Positions 13,301-25,300 of a DNA stretch of 64,000 nt are shown piece by piece. The notes beneath the pieces are model-generated. The model had not been told where the DNA came from and searched no databases. It worked only from the letters and a program-made list of their open reading frames with translations. The stretch comes from Phylloscopus collybita (taxonomy: Eukaryota; Chordata; Aves; Passeriformes; Phylloscopidae). Each line of letters starts with the position of its first letter. Position 1 is the stretch's first letter. The stretch lies in assembly GCA_027886175.1 (NCBI GenBank), contig JAJNNQ010000097.1, positions 262,501 to 326,500 of the forward strand, in the 5' to 3' direction. Position numbers and translations under genes: made by a program.

Positions 13301-16300
13301 GTCTGGGGGCTCATTCAGGAATTCCCAATCCCATCGGGGTCTGGGGCAGGGAGCCGGGAATTCCCAATCCCATTGGGGTCTGGGGCAGGGAGCCGGGAAT
13401 TCCCAATCCCATCGGTTTCTGGGGCAGGGAGCCGGGAATTCCCAATCCCATCGGGGTCTGGGGCACGGAGCCGGGAATTCCCAATCCCATCGGGGTCTGG
13501 GGCAGGGAGCCGGGAATTCCCAATCCCATCGGGGTCTTGGGGGCTCATTCAGGAATTCCCAATCCCATCGGGGTCTGGGGCAGGGAGCTGGGAATTCCCA
13601 ATCCCATCGGGGTCTGGGGCAGGGAGCTGGGAATTCCCAATCCCATCAGGGTTTAGGGTTCTTTGAGGAATTCCCAATCCCATTGGGGTCTTGGGGGCTC
13701 ATTCAGGAATTCCCAATCCCATTGGGGTCTGGGGCTCATTCAAGAATTCCCAATCCCATTGGGGTTTAGGCTTCATTCGGGAATTCCCAATCCCATCGGG
13801 GTCTGGGGCTCACTCAGGAATTCCCAATCCCATCGGGGTCTGGGGCCTCATTCAGGAATTCCCAATCCCATCGGGGTCTGGGGCACAGAGCCGGGAATTC
13901 CCAATCCCATCGGGGTCTGGGGCCTCATTCAGGAATTCCCAATCCCATCGGGGTCTGGGGCACAGAGCCGGGAATTCCCAATCCCATCGGGGTCTGGGGC
14001 TCACTCAGGAATTCCCGATCCCAGGGATACCTTGTCCAGCAGTGTCCGGCTCACGGCCCCGCTGCGGGTGACGTCAGCGTCCAGCGACACCTCTGTGGGA
14101 CAGGGATGGGATGGGATGGGAAAAAGGGGAAATCCGGGAACAGGGGGTTTGGGAATGGGGGATTTGGGATTGAGGGGTTGAGAATGAGGGGTTGGGAATG
14201 AGGGTCGGGAATGGGGGATTTAGGAATGGGGGTTGGGCATGGGGGATTTGGGAATGGGAATTGGGAATGAGGGTTTAGGAATGGGGGTCAGGAATGGTGT
14301 TGGGAATGGGAGATTTGGGAATGGGGTTGGGAATGGGGGTTGGGAATGGGGGATTCAGGAATGGGGTTGGGAATGGGGGATTCAGGAATGGGGTTGGGAA
14401 TGGGGGATTTGGGAATGGGGTTGGGAATGGGATTTGGGAATGGGGGATTTGGGAATGGGGGATTTGGGAATGGGGGTTGGGAATGGGGGATTCAGGAATG
14501 GGGTTGGGAATGGGGGATTCAGGAATGGGGTTGGGAATGGGGTTGGGAATGGGGTTGGGAATGGGGGTTGGGAATGGGGGATTCAGGAATGGGGTTGGGA
14601 ATGGGGTTGGGAATGGGGGATTCAGGAATGGGGGATTCAGGAATGGGGTTGGGAATGGGGGATTCAGGAATGGGGGATTTGGGAATGGGGGATTTGGGAA
14701 TGGGTTCAGGAATGGGGGATTTGGGAATGGGGTTGGGAATGGGGCTCCAGGCTCCCCCCTTACCCACGCAGGTGAGGTAGAGCAGGGCCCGGCCCACGGG
14801 AACGCCGCCGTCCTCGCGGAAATAGGAAACCCTGACCTGGAACGGGAGCGGGGCTGGAACGGAGCCGGCCGGGCGGGATCCCGGGATCCAGCGGGAATCC
14901 CAGCACCCAGCACCCATCCCAGCACCCATCCCAGCACCCATCCCAACACCCAGCACCCATCCCAGCACCCAGCACCCATCCCAGCACCCAGCACCCAGCA
15001 CCCAGCACCCATCCCAGCACCCAGCACCCATCCCAGCACCCAGCACCCAGCACCCATCCCAGCACCCATCCCAGCACCCATCCCAGCACCCATCCCAGCA
15101 CCCATCCCAGCACCCAGCACCCATCCCAGCACCCAGCACCCAGCACCCAGCACCCATCCCAGCACCCATCCCAGCACCCATCCCAACACCCAGCACCCAT
15201 CCCAGCACCCAGCACCCAGCACCCAGCACCCATCCCAGCACCCAGCACCCATCCCAGCACCCAGCACCCATCCCAGCACCCAGCACCCAGCACCCATCCC
15301 AGCACCCAACACCCAACACCCAGCACCCATCCCAGCACCCATCCCAACACCCAGCACCCATCCCAGCACCCAGCACCCAGCACCCATCCCAGCACCCATC
15401 CCAGCACCCAGCACCCATCCCAGCACCCAGCACCCAGCACCCATCCCAGCTCCCATCCCAACACCCAACACCCATCCCAGCACCCAGCACCCAGCACCCA
15501 GCACCCATCCCAGCACCCAACACCCATCCCAGCACCCAACACCCATCCCAGCACCCAACACCCATCCCAGCACCCAGCACCCAATACCCATCCCAGCACC
15601 CATCCCAGCACCCATCCCAGCACCCAACACCCATCCCAGCACCCACCCCAGCAACCAGCACCCATCCTAGCACCCAACACCCAGCACCCATCCCAACACC
15701 CATCCCAGCACCCATCCAAACACCCAGCACCCAACACCCATCCCAGCACCCAGCACCCATCCCAGCACCCATCCCAGCACCCATCCCAACTCCCAGCACC
15801 CATCCCAGCACCCAGCACCCATCCCAGCTCCCAGCACCCATCCCAGCACCCATCCCAACTCCCAGCACCCATCCCAGCACCCATCCCAGCACCCATCCCA
15901 GCACCCAGCACCCATCCCAGCACCCATCCCAGCACCCATCCCAGCTCCCAGCACCCATCCCAGCACCCAGCACCCATCCCAGCACCCAGCACCCAGCACC
16001 AAGCACCCATCCCAGCACCCATCCCAGCACCCATCCCAGCACCCAACACCCAACACCCATCCCAGCACCCATCCCAGCACCCAGCACCCAGCACCCAGCA
16101 CCCAACACCCATCCCAACACCCAACACCCATCCCAACACCCATCCCAGCACCCAACACCCATCCCAGCACCCAGCACCCATCCCAGCACCCAGCACCCAT
16201 CCCAGCACCCATCCCAGCACCCAGCACCCATCCCAGCACCCATCCCAGCACCCATCCCAGCACCCATCCCAGCACCCAGCACCCATCCCAGCACCCAGCA

Positions 16301-19300
16301 CCCATCCCAGCACCCAACACCCATCCCAGCACCCATCCCAGCACCCATCCCAGCACCCAGCACCCATCCCAACATCCAGCACCCATCCCAGCACCCAGCA
16401 CCCATCCCAACACCCAACACCCATCCCAGCACCCATCCCAGCACCCATCCCAGCACCCAGCACCCATCCCAGCACCCATCCCAGCACCCATCCCAGCACC
16501 CAGCACCCATCCCAACACCCAACCCAGCACCCATCCCAGCACCCAGCACCCATCCCAGCCCCCCAGGGTCCCTCTCCCACCTTCTCGTCCCCCACGTCCC
16601 TGCTGGGGGTGTCCATGGCCAGCAGCAGCTCGGGGCCGGCGGCCAGCGGCCAGCGGCCCACGCTGGACGGCAGCTTCACGCTGCGGCCGCCGTGCTGCAC
16701 CCAGAGCTGCACCCCCGCAGAGCCCTGGGCGTGGAACGAGGCGGCGCCCCGCGGGGCCGAGCTGGGGGAGAGAGAGGAACGGGGTCAGGGACGGGGACAG
16801 TGACGGGGACAGTGACGGGAATGGGGTCAGGAACGGGAACGGGGTCAGGGACGGGGACAGTGACGGGGACAGTGACAGGAACGGGGTCAGGGATGGGGAC
16901 AATGATGGGGACAGTGACAGGAACGGGGTCAGGGATGGGGACAGTGACGGGGACAGTGACAGGAACGGGGTCAGGGACGGGAACGGGGTCAGGGACGGGG
17001 ACAGTGACGGGGACAGTGACGGGAACGGGGTCAGGGATGGGGACAGAGAGAGGAACGGGGTCAGGGATGGGGACAGTGACAGGGACAGTGACAGGAATGG
17101 GGTCAGGGATGGGGACAGTGACGGGGACAGTGACAGGAACGGGGTCAGGGATGGGGACAGTGACAGGAACGGGGTCAGGGACAGGGACAATGATGGGGAC
17201 AGTGACAGGAACGGGGTCAGGGATGGGAACAGTGACGGGGACAGTGACGGGAACGGGGTCAGGGATGGGGACAGTGACAGGGACAGTGACAGGAATGGGG
17301 TCAGGGATGGGGACAGTGACAGGGACAGTGACAGGAATGGGGTCAGGGACGGGGACAGTGACGGGGACAGAGATGGGAATGGGGTCAGGGATGGGGACAG
17401 TGACAGGAACGGGGTCAGGGATGGGGACAATGACGGGGACAGTGACAGGAATGGGGTCAGGGATGGGGACAGTGACGGGAACAGGGTCAGGGATGGGAAC
17501 AGTGATGGGAACGGGGTCAGGGATGGGGACAGTGACGGGAACGGGGTCAGGGATGGGGACAGTGACGGGGACAGTGACGGGAACGGGGTCAGGGATGGGA
17601 ACAGTGATGGGAACGGGGTCAGGGATGGGGACAGTGACGGGGACAGTGACGGGAACGGGGTCAGGGATGGGAACGGTGATGGGAACGGGGTCAGGGATGG
17701 GGACAGTGACGGGGACAGTGACAGGAATGGGGTCAGGGACGGGGACAGTGACGGGAACGGGGTCAGGGATGGGAACGGTGGCAGGAACGGGGTCAGGGAT
17801 GGGGACAGTGACGGGGACAGTGACAGGAACGGGGTCAGGGATGGGAACGGTGACGGGAACAGAGACCAGAACGGGGTCATGGACGGGAACAGAGACCAGA
17901 ACGGGGTCAGGGACGGGGACAGTGACAGGGACAGTGACGGGAACGGGGTCAGGGATGGGGACGGAGAGAGGAACGGGGTCAGGGACGGGGACAGTGACGG
18001 GGACAGTGACAGGAACGGGGTCAGGGATGGGGACTGATGGGAACGGGGTCAGGGATGGGAACAGTGATGGGAACGGGGTCAGGGACGGGGACAGTGACAG
18101 GAACGGGGTCAGGGATGGGAACAGTGATGGGAACGGGTTCAGGGACGGGGACAGTGATGGGAACGGGGTCAGGGACGGGGACAGTGACAGGAACGGGGTC
18201 AGGGATGGGGACTGATGGGAACGGGGTCAGGGATGGGAACAGTGATGGAAACGGGGACAGTGATGGGGACAGTGACGGGAACGGGGTCAGGGACGGGAAC
18301 AGTGATGGAAACGGGGACAGTGATGGGGACAGTGACAGGAACGGGGTCAGGGATGGGAACAGTGACGGGAACAGAGAGCAGAACGGGGTCAGGGATGGGG
18401 ACAGAGATGGGAATGGTGAGAGGAACAGGGTCAGGGATGGGAACGGTGACAAGAACGGTGATGGGAACGGGGTCAGGAACAGAAAGCGGGACGGGAACGG
18501 TGACGGGAACAGGGACGGGGACAGAGAGTGGAACAGGATCAGGGACAGGAACGGTGATGGGAACAGCAACAGGAACAGGCTCAGGGATGGGAACGGTGAC
18601 GGGAATGGGGTCAGGGACGGGAATGGTGACAGGAACAGGGACGGGAACAGAGATGGGAACAGGCTCAGTGATGGGAACGGTGACGGGAACGGGGTCAGGG
18701 ATGGGAACGGTGACGGGAAGAGAGATGGGAACGGTGACAGGAACGGTGACAGGAGCAGCAACGGGAACGGTGATGGGATGGAAACGGTGACAGGAACGGC
18801 AACGGAAATGGTGACGGGAGCAGCAACAGGAACGAGCTCAGTGATGGGAATAGCAATGGGAACAGCGACGGGAACAGCAATAGGAACGGTGACGGGAACG
18901 GCAATGGGAACAGTGACGGGAGCGGGCTCAGTGACGGGAATGGTGACGGGAACGGTGACGGGAACGGTGACGGGAACACACTCGGAACAAGAAACAGTGG
19001 TGGGAACACCCTCAGCACCAGGAACAAAGACAGGAACAGGCTCAGGGACAGGAACGAGGATGGGAACAGGGACAGGAACAGCAATGGGAACACCCTCAGC
19101 ACCAGGAACAGAGACAGGAACGTGCTCAGCACCGGGAACAGGCAGGGACAGCGGGAATTCCGCTGGGAGCCGCAGGGAATGCAAATATTGCCCGGAAATG
19201 CAACCTCAGCAAGGGCTGGGGTGTGGGATTGGGGTAAATCCTTCAAGAGGGAACAAATGCTGGGGTTTGGGATATCAACGAGTCCTGGGAAATCCAAATA

Positions 19301-22300
19301 TTCCTGGAAATGCAACCTCAGCAAGGGCTGGGGTGTGGGATTGGGGTAAATCCTTCAACAAGGGAACAAATCCTGGAATCTGGGATATCAATGATTCATG
19401 GAAAAATCAAACATTTCAAGAAAATGCAATTTCAGCAAGGGCTGGGGTACGAAATTGGGATAAATCCTTCGATGAGGGGGGGAAAAAAAAACCACCCTGG
19501 GGTTTAGAACGGCAGCGAAATGCAACGAATCCTGGGAAAGGCAGCTGCAATAAATCCTGCAGGGTTCAGCTGCGGGAGATCCTTCAATACAGAACAAACC
19601 CTGAAATGCTGAATGACCAACAAACCCTAAAAATTCCAAATAATCTGGGAAAACGCGACTGCGGCAAGTCCTGCGAGGTGAAATCGGGGTGTAATAAATC
19701 CTGAAATGCTGAATTGCCAAAAAATCCTAAAAATTCCAAATAATCCTGGAAAATGCGACTGCAGCAACTCCTGCAAGGTGAAAAAAAAAGTGATTTTTTC
19801 GGCATGTAACAAATTCTGAAATGCTGAATGACCAACAAACCCTAAAAATTCCAAATAATCCTGGAAAATACGACTGCAGCAAGTCCTGCAAGGTGAAATC
19901 GGGGTGATTTGTTTCAGCATGGAACAAATCCTGAAATGCTGAATGACCAACAAACCCTAAAAATTCCAAATAATCTGGGAAAATGCGACTGCAGCAAATC
20001 CTGCAAGGTGAAATTGGGGTGTAACAAATCCTGAAATGCTGAATGACCAAAAAATCCTAAAAATTCCAAATAATTTGGGAAAACGCGACTGCGGCAAGTC
20101 CTGCAAGGTGAAAAAAACCTGATTTTTTCAGCATGTAACAAATCCTGAAATGCTGAATTGCCAACAAACCCTAAAAATTCCAAATAATTTGGGAAAACGC
20201 GACTGCAGCAAATCCTGCAAGGTGAAACTGGGGTGATTTGTTTGGCATGGAACAAATCCTGAAATGCTGAATGCCAACAAATCCTAAAAATTTCAAATAA
20301 TCCAGGAAAACACGACTGCGGCAAGTCCTGCAAGATTTTTAAAAAAGTGATTTTTTCGGCTTGTAAATCCTGAAATGCTGAACGACCAACAAATCCTAAA
20401 CATTTCAAATAATCTGGTAAAATGTGACTGCAGCAAGTCCTGCGAGGTGAAATCGGGGTGATTTGTTTGGCATGGAACAAACCCTGAAATGCTGAATGCC
20501 AACAAACCCTAAAAATTCCAAATAATTTGGGAAAACGCGACTGCAGCAACTCCTGCGAGGTGAAATTGGGGTGTAACAAATCCTGAAATGCTGAATTACC
20601 AACTAACCCTAAAAATTCCAAATAATTTGGGAAAACGCGACTGCGGCAAGTCCTGCAAGATGAAAAAAAAAAGTGATTTTTTCGGCATGGAACAAATCCT
20701 GAAATGCTGAATTGCCAAAAAATCCTAAAAATTTCAAATAATCTGGGAAAACACGACTGCAACAAGTCCTGCAAGGTGAAAAAAAACTGATTTTTTTGGC
20801 ATGTAACAAATCCAAAAATCCTGAATTACCAACAAACCCTAAAAAATCCAAATAATCTGGGAAAACGCGACTGCAGCAAGTCCTGCAAGATGAAAAAAAA
20901 AAAGTGATTTTTTTGGCTTGTAAATCCTGAAATGCTGAATGACCAAAAAATCCTAAACATTTCAAATAACCTGGGAAAATGTGTCTGCAGCAAGTCCTGC
21001 GAGGTGAAATCGGGGTGTAACAAATCCTGAAATGCTGAATGACCAACAAACCCTAAAAATTCCAAATAATTTGGGAAAACGCGACTGCAGCAAGTCCTGC
21101 AAGGTGAAATCGGGATGATTTGTTTGGCATGGAACAAATCCTGAAATGCTGGATTGCCAACAAACCCTAAAAATTCCAAATAATCTGGGAAAACACAACT
21201 GCAGCAACTCCTGCGAGGTGAAATCGGGGTGTAACAAATCCTGAAATGCTGAATTACCAACTAACCCTAAAAATTCCAAATAATTTGGGAAAACGCGACT
21301 GCGGCAAGTCCTGCAAGGTGAAAAAAAAAGTGATTTTTTCGGCATGGAACAAATCCTGAAATGCTGAATTGCCAAAAAACCCTAAAAATTCCAAATAATT
21401 TGGGAAAACGCGACTGCGGCAAGTCCTGCAAGATTTTTAAAAAAGTGATTTTTTCGGCTTGTAAATCCTGAAAGGCTGAATGACCAAAATATCCTAAACA
21501 TTTCAAATAACCTGGGAAGATGCGACTGCAGCAAGTCCTGCGAGGTGAAATCGCGGTGTAACAAATCCTGAAATGCTGAATGACCAACAAATCCTAAAAA
21601 TTCCAAATAATTTGGGAAAATGCGACTGCAGCAAATTCTGCAAGATTTAAAAAAAAAGTTATTTTTTCGGCTTGTAAATCCTGAAATGCTGAATGACCAA
21701 AAAATCCTAAACATTTCAAATAATCTGGTAAAATGTGACTGCGGCAAGTCCTGCAAGGTGAAAAAAACCTGATTTTTTCAGCATGTAACAAATCCAAAAA
21801 TGCTGAATTACCAACAAACCCTAAAAATTCCAAATAATTTGGGAAAAGGCAACTGCAGCAAGTCCTGCAAGATTTTTAAAAAAGTGATTTTTTCGCCTTG
21901 TAAATCCTGAAATGCTGAATGACCAACAAATCCTAAAAATTCCAAATAATCTGGTAAAATGTGACTGCAGCAAGTCCTGCAAGGTGAAATCGGGGTGATT
22001 TGTTTGGCATGGAACAAGCCCTGAAATGTTGAATGACCAACAAACCCTAAAAATTCCAAATAATTTGGGAAAACGCGACTGCAGCAAGTCCTGCAAGATG
22101 AAAAAAACCTGATTTTTTTGGCATGTAACAAATCCAGAAATGCTGAATTGCCAACAAACCCTAAAAATTCCAAATAATTTGGGAAAAGGCAACTGCAGCA
22201 AGTCCTGCAAGGTGAAAAAAAAAGTGATTTTTTCGGCATGGAACAAATCCTGACATGCTGGATTGCAGGAAGCCCTGAGGGGTGGAAATCACCCTGGAAA

Positions 22301-25300
22301 ATGCCGTTGCAGAGGCAGGAAATTGTTCTAAAGCCTTTGATGTGAGCCAACGCTGAAATTCAGAACAGCGGCAGGAGGGAAATTAATAATAATTAATAAA
22401 ATCAATAAATGATAATAATAATTTAAAATATTTTAAATAGTTAATTAAAATGGATTGATTTATTAATAAAATTAATTAATTAAAAATAATTAATTAAAAA
22501 TAAATTAATTAAGATTATTTTAAAATAATTTAAAGATAATTAATTAAAATAATTTTAAAATAATGATAATTAATAGTCCTGGGAGATGCAACAAGTGCGG
22601 GGACGTGGAGCTCTGATAGAATCCTTTCCTTCAAAAAAAACCCCGGAATTCGGGAGGGAGTTTTGGGGTGGATGGGAAAACGGAATTAATCCTGAAAAAA
22701 TGGAATTAATCCTGGGAAATGGAATTAATTCTGGAAAACTGAATTAATCCTGAAAAAATGGAATTAATCCTGGGAAATTGAATTAATTCTGGAAAACTGA
22801 ATTAATCCTGGGAAAACGGAATTAATCCTGGGAAACGGAATTAATCCTGGGAAAATGGAATTCATTCTGGAAAATGGAATTAATCCTGGGAAATGGAATT
22901 AATCCTGGAAAATGGAATTAATTCTGGAAAACTGAATTAATTCTGGAAAACTGAATTAATCCTGGGAAATTGAATTAATCCTGGAAAACTGAATTAATCC
23001 TGGAAAATGGAATTTATCCTGTAAAATGGAATTAATTCTGGAAAATGGAATTAATTCTGGAAAACGGAATTAATCCTGAAAAATGCAATTTTCAGGGAAT
23101 GAAAAATGTGGGAAGTCCTGAGATTTGGGGCTCCGGCAAATCCTTCAGTGCGGGAGGAATCCTGGGATTCAGGGCAGCAACGGAGCGGGAACTCCCGGGG
23201 AATGCAAATAACACCGGGGAATGCGGCTGCAGCCAGGGCAGCCCGGGATAAATCCTTCCCCATGGAACAAATCCCGCGGCAGAGTCTGACAGCCTGCAGC
23301 AAATCCTGCAACTGGGAATTGCGTAATTCCCCTGGGCATGCAGGAAATCCTGCAACAGGGAATTGCATCCATTCCCTGGGCATGCAGGAAATCCTGCAAC
23401 CAGCAATTGCGTAATTCCCCTGGGCATGCAGGAAATCCTGCAACTGGGAATTGCATCCACCCCTGGGGCATGCAGCAAATCCTGCAACCGGCAATTGCAT
23501 CCGTTCCCTGGGTGTGCAGCAAATCCTGCAACCGGGAATTGCATCCGTTCCCTGGGCATGCAGCAAATCCTGCGACCGGGAATTGCATAAATCCCCCGGA
23601 GATGCAGCAAATGCTGTGAGCTGGAATTGCATCCGTTCCCTGGGCATGCAGCAAATCCTGCAAGCTGGAATTGCATCTGTTCCCTGGATCTGCAGCAAAT
23701 GCTGCAACCAGGAATTGCGTAATTCCCCTGGGGCATGCAGGAAATCCTACATCTGGGAATTGCACCGGTTCCCTGGACATGCAGCAAATGCTGCGAGCTG
23801 GAGTTGCATAAATCCCCTGAACGTGCAGCAAATCCTGCAAGCTGGAACTGTGCCAGTTCCCTGGATCTGCAGCAAATCCTGCAAGCTGGAATTGCACAAA
23901 TATCCCGGAGATGGGATGCTGGGAGCTGGAATTGCAGCCGTTCCCTGGATCTGCACAAATCCCTGGAAGAGGCGATTCCCACAAATCCCGCCCGGGGCTG
24001 CCGACCGCGGGCAGCGATCCCTGAAAACCCCAAATCCCGGGATATTCCCGGTGCAGCTGGAATCCCTGAAAACCCCAAATCCGGGATATTCCCGGTGCAG
24101 CTGCAATCCCTGAAAACCCCAAATCCCGGGATATTCCCGGTGCAGCTGCAATCCCTGAAAACCCCAAATCCCGGGATATTCCAGGTGCAGCTGGAATCCC
24201 TGAAAACCCCAAATCCCAGAATATTCCCGGTGCAGTTGGAATCCCTGAAAACCCCAAATCCCGGGATATTCCCGGCACAAAGCGCACCTGGGAATAAATG
24301 GGATAGACGGGAATGAATCCCTCAAAAATAACCACGAGGATCCCACAAAACCCCAAATCCCGGGATATTCCCGGCACAAAGCACACCTGGGAATAGAAGG
24401 GGATAGACTGGAATGAATCCCAAAAAATATCCGCTGGAACCCCTGAAAACCCCAAATCCCGGGATATTCCCGGGGCACTGGAGAATAAAATGGGATAGGT
24501 GGGAAGGAATCCCTCAAAAATAACTGCAGCAATCCCCTCCAAACCCCAAATCCTGGGATATTCCAGGTGCACTTGTGAATAAACAGGGATAGAATGGAAT
24601 GAATCCCACAGAAATATCCGCTGGAATCCCTGAAAACCCCAAATCCCGGGATATTCCCGGTGCAGCTGGAATCCCTGAAAACCCCAAATCCCGGGATATT
24701 CCCGGTGCAGCTGGAATCCCTGAAAACCCCAAATCCCGGGATATTCCCGGTGCAGCTGGAATCCCTGAAAACCCCAAATTCCGGGATATTCCCGGCGCAA
24801 AGCGCACCTGGGAATAAATGGGATAGACGGGAATGAATCCCTCAAAAATAACCACGAGGATCCCACAAAATCCCAAATCCCGGGATATTCCCGGTGCAAA
24901 GCACACCTGTGAATAAACAGGGATAGACTGGAATGAATCCCACAAAAAATATCCGCTGGAACCCCTGAAAACCCCAAATCCCGGAATATTCCCGGGGCAC
25001 TGGAGAATAAAATGGGATAGGTGGGAAGGAATCCCTCAAAAGTAACTGCAGCAATCCCCTCCAAACCCCAAATCCCGGGATATTCCAGGTGCACCTGTGA
25101 ATAAACAGGGATAGACTGGAATGAATCCCACAGAAATATCCGCTGGAATCCCTGAAAACCCCAAATCCCGGGGTATTCCCGGTGCAGCTGGAACCCCTGA
25201 AAACCCCAAATCCCAGGATATTCCAGCGCGCCCCGTCCCGCCACGGGACACGGGAACAAAAGGGAATAATTCCCACACGAACAACGGCGCAGACCCCTCC

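Noticed and set aside
14519..17880. Minus-strand ORFs of 650-740 codons that appear to include PADI exon 2 or 3
   Set aside because: They are the real exons read through into intronic repeats. The exon boundaries are set by consensus splice sites and PAD homology.
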